From NCBI GenBank assembly GCA_902566635.1, contig CACFJP010000003.1:1-64000 (forward strand): a DNA stretch of 64,000 bases, given 5' to 3'. Of this stretch, positions 7,588 to 16,292 are shown in pieces (the stretch's first letter is position 1; the number at the start of each line of letters is the position of its first letter). The stretch is from an uncultured Bacteroidota bacterium (GTDB lineage: Bacteria > Bacteroidota > Bacteroidia > Flavobacteriales > Flavobacteriaceae). Made by a program: the position numbers and the translations under genes. Under the pieces are notes generated by a model that was given only the letters and a program-made list of their open reading frames with translations, ran no database searches and had not been told where the DNA came from.

Positions 7588-9723
7588 ATGAAAAAGAATG
7601 CCTCTTACTTGATTTTTGCTGTTGCTGTAGTTCTGTACCTTTTAACTGCAACGACTAACCCTTTACAAAAGGAATTTGTCAGCAATGATAAAGATCGACT
7701 TCTCATCGAGTTGATTTCACATGTAATTCAGCGTGGTCATTATGATGTCAAATCTTTGAATGATGATATGTCTGAACAAATTTTTCACACTTATCTAGAG
7801 AGGATTGATGGTCAAAAAAGATATTTTCTTCAAAGCGATTACAGAGAGTTTTCGAAATACATGTATCAAATTGATGATCAAATTAGAGAATTGGAATTAA
7901 CATTTTTTGATTTGACTTACCAAAGACTTATTCTTCGCATGAATGAAGTAGAAAGATTATATAGTTCTCTGTTGTCTAGTCCTTTTGATTTTGAGAAAGA
8001 AGAAGAACTCGATACAGATTATGACCAGCAACTTTATCCATTATCTCAAAAAGCAAGATCTGAAAAGTGGAGAAAACAACTAAAATTATCTACCTTAAGC
8101 TTGTTGTACGACAAAGTGCAAGAGGCAGAAAACAATAACGAAACAACGCCAGCGTACCTATCATCTTCGTGGATGGACTTGGAGGCTGAGGCACGAACAA
8201 CTACTAGTGAAAACATGGAGGATTTTTTTGACTTGATGAATGAATTGGAACGTAAAGACTGGTTTGACATCTACATTAACTCATTTGTCCTACAATTTGA
8301 TCCTCACACAAATTATTTCAACCCTGATGATAAAGATCGATTTGACATGAGCATGTCTGGGAAATTTGAAGGAATTGGTGCACGACTTTCAAAACGAGAC
8401 CAAGCAATCAAAGTAGTTGATATAATTGTAGGGGGGCCGCTTTGGCGCGATCAGTTGATGGAAGTAGGAGATGAAATCCAGTTGGTGCGACAGGAAGACG
8501 GAGATGCTGTTGATATTCGTGCAATGCGCCTAGATGATGCAATAAAGCTGATCAAAGGCCCTAAGGGATCGATGGTGTATTTGACTGTTAAAAAGGTTGA
8601 TGGTAATATAGAAACAATCCCTGTGAAAAGAGATTTGGTTGTTCTCGAGGAGTCTTATGCAAGGTCAACAGTTATCAACCGACAAGACCAAAAATATGGT
8701 CTTATTCACCTCCCAAAATTTTATGTAGACTTTAAGAATTACAGAGAAAGAAATGCTGCAAACGACGTTGAGCAAGAGGTGATGAACCTAAAAGAGGCAG
8801 GTGTTGGAGGCCTTATCATTGATTTAAGAAACAATGGAGGAGGTTCACTTCAAACTGTGGTTGATATCGCAGGTCTTTTTATTGATGAAGGTCCTATTGT
8901 ACAGGTCAAGTCAACTGTAAGCAAAACAGAAGTTTTACGTGATCGAGATGGAAAAACATTGTGGACCGGACCAATGGTCATTCTTGTGAATGAACTATCT
9001 GCTTCTGCCTCTGAAATCCTGGCTGCAGCACTGCAAGATTATGAACGCGCCATAGTGCTTGGCAGCGAACAAACTTTTGGCAAAGGTACAGTACAGAATG
9101 TAGTTGATCTCAATCGTTTCCTTTCCAATAGCACTTATGGTAATCTTGGGGCATTAAAAATTACAACAGATAAATTTTACAGAATCAATGGTGGTTCGAC
9201 CCAACTTGAGGGGGTGAAAAGCGATGTTATCACCCCAGACCGATATCGATATGTCGATGTTGGCGAAAGAGATGAAGACAACCCCATGAGATGGGATCGT
9301 ATAAGCCCTTTGGTATATTCAAGATGGAATGGTTATCTGAACTATAATGACGTCATAAAACAGAGTCAAGATAGAGTCAACAACCACCCTATTTTCAACC
9401 TCGTTGACCAAGATGCAAAGTGGATTGAGCAGCGTCAAAACGACAACACAATTGCTTTGAATTATGAAGAATACGTTTCAAAAATTGAGTCTGATCGAAC
9501 TCATGCAGATCAATTTGATGCAGTAGAAGAGTACGATAACAATCTAGATTTCACCTTCTCTCCTGCTGATCAAAAACGTATTTCAGAGGACGATATCTTT
9601 TTAGAAAAAAGAGAACGCTGGTTTTCAAACTTATCAAAAGATTTTTATGTAGAGGAAGCAGTGAATATCCTGCAAGGTCTCAAAGTTGGGATTTATCAGC
9701 AAGAGCCACTTGCCAAAAAATAA
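7588..9723 (+). CDS. Carboxy-terminal (tail-specific) processing protease
   Basis: A 711-residue Prc/Tsp-type S41 serine protease. An N-terminal membrane anchor or signal (about 7-23) is followed by a helical N-terminal domain, a PDZ domain (about 250-340), the S41 catalytic core and a C-terminal DUF3340-like helical region. The catalytic Ser-Lys dyad can be placed at about Ser473 (SASASEI) and Lys499 (TFGKGTVQ). It should degrade envelope proteins with non-polar C-termini in the periplasm. The downstream permease gene starts 12 bases after its stop, so the two may be co-transcribed. Confidence 0.93.
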   Translation: MKKNASYLIFAVAVVLYLLTATTNPLQKEFVSNDKDRLLIELISHVIQRGHYDVKSLNDDMSEQIFHTYLERIDGQKRYFLQSDYREFSKYMYQIDDQIRELELTFFDLTYQRLILRMNEVERLYSSLLSSPFDFEKEEELDTDYDQQLYPLSQKARSEKWRKQLKLSTLSLLYDKVQEAENNNETTPAYLSSSWMDLEAEARTTTSENMEDFFDLMNELERKDWFDIYINSFVLQFDPHTNYFNPDDKDRFDMSMSGKFEGIGARLSKRDQAIKVVDIIVGGPLWRDQLMEVGDEIQLVRQEDGDAVDIRAMRLDDAIKLIKGPKGSMVYLTVKKVDGNIETIPVKRDLVVLEESYARSTVINRQDQKYGLIHLPKFYVDFKNYRERNAANDVEQEVMNLKEAGVGGLIIDLRNNGGGSLQTVVDIAGLFIDEGPIVQVKSTVSKTEVLRDRDGKTLWTGPMVILVNELSASASEILAAALQDYERAIVLGSEQTFGKGTVQNVVDLNRFLSNSTYGNLGALKITTDKFYRINGGSTQLEGVKSDVITPDRYRYVDVGERDEDNPMRWDRISPLVYSRWNGYLNYNDVIKQSQDRVNNHPIFNLVDQDAKWIEQRQNDNTIALNYEEYVSKIESDRTHADQFDAVEEYDNNLDFTFSPADQKRISEDDIFLEKRERWFSNLSKDFYVEEAVNILQGLKVGIYQQEPLAKK

Positions 9724-9735
9724 AACGAGAAACGA

Positions 9736-10824
9736 TTGCAAAACACAACCAACAGAGCTTTTTTATATGATCTGGGAGGCTATCTTGCTATTGGGGTTAT
9801 AATCATTTGCGCCATCATTTCTGTTTTTGCCTATGTCATTGTGCCTGACAATTCGGTCAATGCAAATCAAATGCACCTCTCTATTCACTCGCAATCCCCT
9901 GGGTTTGAGGTCAAAATGATGAGTATTCCTTCTTCGAAAGACAAAGAGATAAGCAGCTTTTATTCCTTCTTACTTGGAAATCCTGATCCTGCTATTCAGT
10001 ATCCAATATCTTCTTATGAAATAGGGGATCATGGTATATTGATAGAACACTACAATTTTGATTACCCTGGGCAAAGAGAGTGGTTTTCCACATCTTCTTT
10101 TGGCGCATATACCTCAGCTTCGGAAATCGTTAATAAGCATATTTCAAACCATAAATTCTTATTGGGAACCGATTTGTTTGGGCGAGATGTATTGAGTCGA
10201 TTGTTGCTTGGCACACGTATTTCCCTATCTATTGGTTTGATTTCAGTTTTTATTTCTTTGATAATTGGCATTATCATCGGTGGTTTGGGGGGGTTTTTTG
10301 GCGGTAATATAGACAAAGCAGTCATGTGGGTTATTAATGTCACATGGTCAATTCCTACCTTATTACTTGTCATTGCAATATCTGTTGCACTTGGGAAAGG
10401 ATTCTGGCAAGTCTTTATCGCTGTTGGGTTGACAATGTGGGTTGAAGTGGCTCGTATTGTCAGGGGTCAAGTGATGAGCATCAAGAACCGTCAATATGTC
10501 ATTGCTACGCAAGTGCTTGGGTTTTCTTCATTTCGTACTCTTTTTGGTCACATCCTCCCCAATGCTTTTGGACCATTGGCAGTAATTACTGCTTCCAATT
10601 TTGCAGCTGCAATTCTCATCGAAAGTGGGTTGAGTTTTTTAGGGATAGGTGTTCAACCGCCCATACCGAGCTGGGGCACGATGATTAAGGATCATTATCA
10701 ATTTCTGGTCATGGGAAAACCTTATTTGGCACTGATTCCAGGCCTAGCAATCATGATTTTAGTGAGTTCTTTTATGATTATTGGCAACAATTTGAGGGAT
10801 CGTTACGATCCTCAAAAAAGCTGA
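9736..10824 (+). CDS. Peptide/nickel-type ABC transporter permease (DppC/OppC family)
   Basis: 362 residues starting at TTG; no in-frame ATG lies before the first membrane helix (about 10-33), so TTG is required. A long extracytoplasmic segment (about 35-135) is followed by the binding-protein-dependent permease core with five helices and an EAA loop (around YVIATQVLGFSSFRTLFGH). Known relatives import di- or oligopeptides with a DppB-type partner, an ATPase and a binding protein. None of these is adjacent, so it works with partners encoded elsewhere. The stop abuts the convergent rodA stop with no spacer. Confidence 0.88.
   Translation: MQNTTNRAFLYDLGGYLAIGVIIICAIISVFAYVIVPDNSVNANQMHLSIHSQSPGFEVKMMSIPSSKDKEISSFYSFLLGNPDPAIQYPISSYEIGDHGILIEHYNFDYPGQREWFSTSSFGAYTSASEIVNKHISNHKFLLGTDLFGRDVLSRLLLGTRISLSIGLISVFISLIIGIIIGGLGGFFGGNIDKAVMWVINVTWSIPTLLLVIAISVALGKGFWQVFIAVGLTMWVEVARIVRGQVMSIKNRQYVIATQVLGFSSFRTLFGHILPNAFGPLAVITASNFAAAILIESGLSFLGIGVQPPIPSWGTMIKDHYQFLVMGKPYLALIPGLAIMILVSSFMIIGNNLRDRYDPQKS
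10791..10816. repeat. Hairpin at the dppC-like / rodA convergent junction
   Basis: TTTGAGGGATCG (10791-10802), loop TTA, CGATCCTCAAA (10806-10816) forms an 11-bp stem with one bulged G, entirely within the last codons of the permease gene and just beyond the rodA stop on the other strand. It is followed by A rather than T on the plus strand. With zero intergenic DNA it may be the shared 3'-end structure of both transcripts. Confidence 0.4.
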
Positions 10825-12081
10825 TCACCACTCATTCACCCGATTGGCATCGAACTTCAAATAGATTCCTAGTAACAGACTAAATGCTAGAAGATTTGAT
10901 CCTCCATAACTCAAGAATGGCAGTGGGATTCCAATGGTAGGCAAGAGACCTAAAACCATACCGAGGTTAATGCTAAAGTGGGCAAACAAAAGACAAACGA
11001 CAGAGTAGCAGTAGATTCTACTAAAATTATTTTTTTGCCGCCCAGATGTTATGAGAACGCGAAGCATTAAAGTTATATAGAGGACCACAACTAAAATTGA
11101 TCCGACAAAGCCCCATTCTTCACCAACAGTGGTAAAAATATAATCGGTTTGTTGTTCTGGGATAAAATTCCCTTTGGTTTGCGTACCCTCGAGAAACCCT
11201 TTTCCAAGAATCCCTCCAGACCCAATAGCAATCTGAGATTGGTTGATATTATACCCAATTCCTTGTGTATCCACTTCGCGTCCCAAAACAATGTTGAAGC
11301 GATCACGGTGGCGTTGCTCGAACACATTTTCAAATACAAATTCAACAGATTGAATAAATGCGGAGGCCATGGCGATGGTTAAAATGATAGAAAGCAGTCG
11401 TTTTCTACGCTTCTTTCGTTCCAAACCAAAAATATAGACAAGCCCCATTACCAAAACAATAGCTATCGCAAGTGTTTTATCCAGCAGCAAAGTAATGATG
11501 AACAAAACAACAAGTCCAATAAAAGAAAGCAAAAATTGAGAGGGCAATTTTTCAGTGTGCAAAACCAAAAGAAAGCTCAGAAACACAACTGTACTACCTG
11601 GGTCTGGTTGGGGAAGGATGATTAGTGCAGGAAGAAAGATGAGAAGAAAGGAGGTGAGTTGATCTGAAATTTTTGTTAAATCTGTATTGATTTCACTAAG
11701 ATGCTTTGTCAGTGCCAAAGCAGTGACCACTTTTGCAAACTCTGCTGGTTGAAAACTAAAGCTCCCAAATGAATACCAGGATTGAGCGCCAGAAACTTCT
11801 TTTCCAAAAACAAAAAGACCAAGAAGAAGCGCAATAATAATTAGATAAAAAATACTTGAGTATCGTTCATAAATTTTCACTTTTGGAAACTGTATGAAGA
11901 AAATCAAACCGATGCTCAAAAGAGCAAAAAACAACTGCTTTCCAAAAGTGTGATTTAAAGAAAGCATATTTTCTTCCAGTGTATGTCCAGTCGAGTAAAC
12001 ATTGATAAGACCAACGGAAACAAGGGCGAAATATACCAAAAAGGTGTACCAATCAAACTTTAAAAGGTATTTATTATTCAT
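10825..12081 (-). CDS. rodA: Rod-shape-determining SEDS glycosyltransferase RodA
   Basis: A 418-residue SEDS-family membrane protein with about ten helices. The family signature near the C-terminus (GLLPTIGIPLPFLSYGGSN) and the segment PAEFAKV are typical. RodA polymerises peptidoglycan glycan strands with PBP2. The start was set at MNNKYLL; a start three codons earlier (12090) is also possible, and both overlap the end of mrdA. Last gene of the mre/mrd chain. Confidence 0.94.
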   Translation of the reverse strand: MNNKYLLKFDWYTFLVYFALVSVGLINVYSTGHTLEENMLSLNHTFGKQLFFALLSIGLIFFIQFPKVKIYERYSSIFYLIIIALLLGLFVFGKEVSGAQSWYSFGSFSFQPAEFAKVVTALALTKHLSEINTDLTKISDQLTSFLLIFLPALIILPQPDPGSTVVFLSFLLVLHTEKLPSQFLLSFIGLVVLFIITLLLDKTLAIAIVLVMGLVYIFGLERKKRRKRLLSIILTIAMASAFIQSVEFVFENVFEQRHRDRFNIVLGREVDTQGIGYNINQSQIAIGSGGILGKGFLEGTQTKGNFIPEQQTDYIFTTVGEEWGFVGSILVVVLYITLMLRVLITSGRQKNNFSRIYCYSVVCLLFAHFSINLGMVLGLLPTIGIPLPFLSYGGSNLLAFSLLLGIYLKFDANRVNEW

Positions 12082-13936
12082 TGATTTCAAAAGGTTTTCC
12101 GCTCAGCGGTTTTTGATACTCATCTAATAAACTTCCTTTTAGCATACGATTTTCCAACCAGGTTCTTATCACATTTCCATTGAGATATTTTTCTATCACT
12201 AGGCTTGCAATTGGCGCAGCCCATCGGCCACCCCAATACCCATTTTCAACAAAAACAGCAACTGCAATTTTTGGATTCTCTCGGGGTGCAAAAGCCACAA
12301 ACATCGAGTGGTCTGTTAACTGTACTTTCTCTCCATCTATTTTAGTGAAATTCTCAACTGTTCCTGTTTTTCCACACACTTCAACCCCAGGAACACGAGC
12401 TATGCGAGCAGTACCCCACTTCACGACGTTGGACATCCCTTCGATGACTGGTTCAAAATGAATAGAGTCTATGGTGGAGTAATTTGGTGTTCTATATTTT
12501 TTGTTTAAAGAGTCTTTTTGAATTTTTTTTACAAAATGAGGTTTGTAAAAATATCCTCTGTTGGCAATGGTTGCAACCATATTTGCCAATTGAATGGGAG
12601 TGGTTAACACCTCTCCTTGTCCAATCGAATTGGAAAGAGAGGTTGTTGCACCCCAGCGTTGTTTTGGATACCAGTAATCATAATAATCAGAATTTGGAAT
12701 AAACCCTTTTTGACCAGTTGGATGATCGTATCCTAAATAATTGCCCATGCCGAAACTTTTGATATGATTACTCCAGATATTCATACCTTTTTTTGGTTCG
12801 TCAAAACGATCTATGGTTCGGCGATAGATTGTAGCAAAGTAAGTGTTGCATGAGTTGTAAATACCACTGTTCAATCGATTTTTTGTCCCATAATTACAAT
12901 GACATTTCATAAAATCAGTTCTTCCATAATAGTGCCCCTCATTGCAGAGCACACTAAAACGAGGAGTAATTGCTCCTTCTTGGAGTGCAACCAGTGCATT
13001 GACGAGCTTGAAAGGTGATCCAGGGGGATACTGTCCTTGTAAGCCTCGATCAAAAAGGGGACGGTTGATTGTGTCGTTCTTCAACACGTTGAAATTCTCA
13101 GATCGACTTCTACCAACCAGTAGGTCTGGCGCATATGTCGGGGTACTAACATTGATTAGAATTTGACCTGTTTCAGGTTCTATAGCAACGATACCACCTC
13201 TTTTATTCTGCAGAAGTTTTTGACCATATTCCTGAAGCGCAATATCGATTGTCAAGTGTAGATCTTGAGCCTTTGTTGGAAGGGTATCGAGCTCGCCTTT
13301 TTGATAAGGTCCTATCACTCGATTGAATTTGTCTCTTTGAAGATAGCGAACCCCTTTTACACCTCGTAATGTTTTTTCATAAGTTTTCTCGATTCCTTGC
13401 CGCCCGATCAATTCACCAGATTGATAGTATGGATCTTTTCTGATATCAAATCGATTGACTTCGCTAATGTAGCCCAAGATGTTAGAGGCTGATGCTGTGT
13501 TGTATTTTCGAATAGCTCTTTTTTGAGCATAAAATCCGCGATACTTCCAGAGCTTTTCTTGCAGTACGGCATAGTCACTTTTGGATAATTGGGCCAAAAA
13601 AACAGATGGTTTTCTGGTGGAATAAGAGCGAGCTTTTTTAACTTTTTCGATGAGGTTCTTTTTGTCAATCTTCAACAGTTTACAGAACTCAAGTGTGTCG
13701 AATTGTTGCAATTGCCTTGGAATAATCATCAGATCATAGGTCGCTTGATTTTCGACAATCAATGATCCATTTCGATCATAAATAAATCCTCGTTCAGGGT
13801 ATATATATTCTCGTAAAACAGAGTTTTGTAAGGACTGATCATCATAACCAGAGCTCAAGACTTGGAGGCTTAGAAGACGAACCAAAAAAATAATTCCGCT
13901 TCCTGTGATAAGAATATATAACAGGTTTTTTCTCAT
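12074..13936 (-). CDS. mrdA: Penicillin-binding protein 2 (transpeptidase)
   Basis: 620 residues: N-terminal membrane anchor (about 5-25), PBP dimerisation domain, then a transpeptidase domain. Active-site motifs are SPFK (SxxK, in the PPGSPFK segment), SCN (SxN, in YNSCNTYF) and KTG (CGKTGTVEN). It crosslinks peptidoglycan during cell elongation with RodA and MreBCD. It overlaps mreD by four bases and rodA by eight. The length and the C-terminal tail after the domain are normal for the group. Confidence 0.94.
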   Translation of the reverse strand: MRKNLLYILITGSGIIFLVRLLSLQVLSSGYDDQSLQNSVLREYIYPERGFIYDRNGSLIVENQATYDLMIIPRQLQQFDTLEFCKLLKIDKKNLIEKVKKARSYSTRKPSVFLAQLSKSDYAVLQEKLWKYRGFYAQKRAIRKYNTASASNILGYISEVNRFDIRKDPYYQSGELIGRQGIEKTYEKTLRGVKGVRYLQRDKFNRVIGPYQKGELDTLPTKAQDLHLTIDIALQEYGQKLLQNKRGGIVAIEPETGQILINVSTPTYAPDLLVGRSRSENFNVLKNDTINRPLFDRGLQGQYPPGSPFKLVNALVALQEGAITPRFSVLCNEGHYYGRTDFMKCHCNYGTKNRLNSGIYNSCNTYFATIYRRTIDRFDEPKKGMNIWSNHIKSFGMGNYLGYDHPTGQKGFIPNSDYYDYWYPKQRWGATTSLSNSIGQGEVLTTPIQLANMVATIANRGYFYKPHFVKKIQKDSLNKKYRTPNYSTIDSIHFEPVIEGMSNVVKWGTARIARVPGVEVCGKTGTVENFTKIDGEKVQLTDHSMFVAFAPRENPKIAVAVFVENGYWGGRWAAPIASLVIEKYLNGNVIRTWLENRMLKGSLLDEYQKPLSGKPFEINE

Positions 13937-14439
13937 TGCTTATTCTTTCGAAACACAAACATAATTGCAATTAAAAATAACAATGTATATAGACTTCCAA
14001 AAATGAATTGTTGAATTCCCCATAGTGTTTTGGGCCAACTGGCTAAGCCTAAGACATAGTACACCAAGTGGTGAAGAAGAACCATATTTAAGCTGTAGGC
14101 AGACAAGGCAATGAATGGTGTTTGTTGTAAGCGGATGTTGACATAACCATGATTTTTACCAAAAACAGAAGTGATAATTGTTGGTCGAAGAAAAGCTGCG
14201 GTTACACATGCTGCAGCTTGAATACCCATAGTCGAGTTTAGGAGATCTGAATAAAGACCATATAAAAATGCAATGACAAGAAAGATAGTTTGTTCAGCAT
14301 CAGTTGGATAAAAAATTAAGAAAAGGAGTGTGATTTGAGGAATCAGTTGAACCCCTAAATTGAACTGATCAAACACCATCACCTGTAAGATAGGTAACAA
14401 AAGAAAATAGATGACAAAAGGGTATGACCTACTATTCAT
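13933..14439 (-). CDS. mreD: Rod-shape-determining protein MreD
   Basis: 168 residues and highly hydrophobic, with about five to six membrane segments. The sequence is poorly conserved, as usual for MreD, and the identification relies on its place between mreC and mrdA and on the shape of the protein. It overlaps mreC by eight bases and mrdA by four. Confidence 0.85.
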   Translation of the reverse strand: MNSRSYPFVIYFLLLPILQVMVFDQFNLGVQLIPQITLLFLIFYPTDAEQTIFLVIAFLYGLYSDLLNSTMGIQAAACVTAAFLRPTIITSVFGKNHGYVNIRLQQTPFIALSAYSLNMVLLHHLVYYVLGLASWPKTLWGIQQFIFGSLYTLLFLIAIMFVFRKNKQ

Positions 14440-15229
14440 TTATTGATTGTTGAATGCTTTTTACTTCTTCTTTGATGGGGTGGTCGATGGCAAAAACAAA
14501 TCCTAAATTAGTCATGTCTTGAAAAAGAGAGACTTCGATCTCGTAAAAACTCAAAGAAGGATTGTCGATAAAATTTGAAATCGTACCTATTGGAATGCCA
14601 GAGGGAAAAATGGTTGACATACCACCTGTATGAATGGTATCGCCGGGGTTGACGACGGCAGTTTTTGGCACATCAATTAAGTTCATTTTGGAAGGGTCAT
14701 CTCCTGACCAGATTAAGCTTCCAAAGTGGTTACTGTTTTTGAGCTTTGCGTTGATTTGAAGGTCTTTGTTTAAGACGGAGATCGCTTGTGAATATCGATT
14801 TTCGACAAACTGTACAACACCAACAATCCCTTTTGAAGTTACCAGCCCCATTTCTTTCTCAACGCCAATATTTTTACCCCCTCTCAAGGTGATATAGTTA
14901 TAGCTATTGATAAAAGAATTTCTAATCACTTGTAGCCTCACCGTGCTGTAGCTTAAGGTATCGGAGGGTAGTTTTTTTTCAGAAAGGAGTTGGTCTAAAA
15001 GAATTTGGTTTTCTTCAATTAGAAGCTCATTGGTCTTTCTCAAACTAATATATGATGAAAGGGAGTAAACAATATAATTTAGCTGCGTACCAAAATAAAG
15101 GCTAGCATTTGCAATCAAACTTCGGTGGTAAGAACTTGATTGTTGTAATAGGAAAACACTCAATGAAATAAGTAGAACATAAACCAAGCCGTTACGGAAT
15201 CTAATAATGGCATTCACAAGCTGCTGCAT
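14432..15229 (-). CDS. mreC: Rod-shape-determining protein MreC
   Basis: 265 residues: one N-terminal membrane helix (about 13-29), a short coiled-coil region (about 60-85), then the periplasmic beta-rich MreC domain with the conserved GIVGVV and the NPGDTIHTGG segment. It links MreB filaments to PBP2/RodA. It begins seven bases after mreB. Confidence 0.93.
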   Translation of the reverse strand: MQQLVNAIIRFRNGLVYVLLISLSVFLLQQSSSYHRSLIANASLYFGTQLNYIVYSLSSYISLRKTNELLIEENQILLDQLLSEKKLPSDTLSYSTVRLQVIRNSFINSYNYITLRGGKNIGVEKEMGLVTSKGIVGVVQFVENRYSQAISVLNKDLQINAKLKNSNHFGSLIWSGDDPSKMNLIDVPKTAVVNPGDTIHTGGMSTIFPSGIPIGTISNFIDNPSLSFYEIEVSLFQDMTNLGFVFAIDHPIKEEVKSIQQSINE

Positions 15230-15236
15230 TGTTCAG

Positions 15237-16265
15237 CTATTTAACTAGGATTGTTTTGTATTGAGCAATATTTTTTAGAGCTATTCCAGTTCCTCTTACA
15301 ACTGCTCGCAATGGGTCTTCGGCAATAAAAATAGGAAGATCTGTTTTTTGCGACAATCGCTTGTCTAACCCACGTAACATCGACCCCCCACCAGCAAGAT
15401 AAACGCCAGTATTGTAGATGTCTGCCGCAAGTTCTGGGGGTGTTTGAGATAGGGTTTCCATAACAGAGTCTTCAATTCGTATGATTGATTTATCGAGGGC
15501 TTTTGAAATTTCTCGATAAGAAATCACTGTTTCTTTTGGTTTTCCTGTCAGTAAGTCCCTTCCTTGAACAGTCATATCTTCTGGTGGGTTTTCCAACTCT
15601 TCAAGGGCAGATCCGATCAAAATTTTCACGCGCTCTGCTGTTCGTTCTCCAACATAGAGGTTGTGTTGTGTTCGCATATAATAAATGATATCGTTTGTAA
15701 ACACATCACCAGCCACTTTTACAGACTTGTCGCATACAATACCAGAGAGTGCAATCACAGCAATTTCTGTTGTTCCTCCACCAATATCGATAATCATATT
15801 TCCTTTGGGCTGCATGATATTCACACCAATACCTATAGCTGCCGCCATGGGTTCATGAATAAGATACACCTCTTTTCCATTGACACGCTCTGCTGACTCA
15901 CGCACAGCACGCATTTCAACTTCAGTTATTCCAGATGGAATACAGATGACCATGCGAAGGGCAGGAGTAAAAAATCGTTTCTTAAGTGCAGGAATATTTT
16001 TGATGAACATGCTAATCATCTGCTCTGAGGCGTCAAAATCAGCAATAACACCATCTTTTAATGGGCGTATTGTTTTGATGTTTTCGTGGGTTTTTCCCTG
16101 CATTAAGGCTGCTTCATGTCCAACAGCGATAATTTTGTTTGTCACACGATCACGTGCAACAATAGATGGGCTATCGACTACTACATTTTCATTATGAATA
16201 ATGAGTGTGTTTGCAGTACCCAAGTCAATGGCAATGTTTTCTGTTAAAAAATCGAAAAAACCCAT
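15237..16265 (-). CDS. mreB: Rod-shape-determining actin-like protein MreB
   Basis: A 342-residue bacterial actin. ATP-binding motifs: IAIDLGTANT near the N-terminus, the phosphate-2 region DIGGGTTEIAV and the adenosine region LAGGGSMLRG. It forms membrane-bound filaments that organise lateral wall synthesis. Located 27 bases behind purH on the same strand with no obvious promoter in the gap, so it may be read from the purH promoter. Confidence 0.97.
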   Translation of the reverse strand: MGFFDFLTENIAIDLGTANTLIIHNENVVVDSPSIVARDRVTNKIIAVGHEAALMQGKTHENIKTIRPLKDGVIADFDASEQMISMFIKNIPALKKRFFTPALRMVICIPSGITEVEMRAVRESAERVNGKEVYLIHEPMAAAIGIGVNIMQPKGNMIIDIGGGTTEIAVIALSGIVCDKSVKVAGDVFTNDIIYYMRTQHNLYVGERTAERVKILIGSALEELENPPEDMTVQGRDLLTGKPKETVISYREISKALDKSIIRIEDSVMETLSQTPPELAADIYNTGVYLAGGGSMLRGLDKRLSQKTDLPIFIAEDPLRAVVRGTGIALKNIAQYKTILVK

Positions 16266-16292
16266 AATTAAATTATATTGTAATTATACGAA

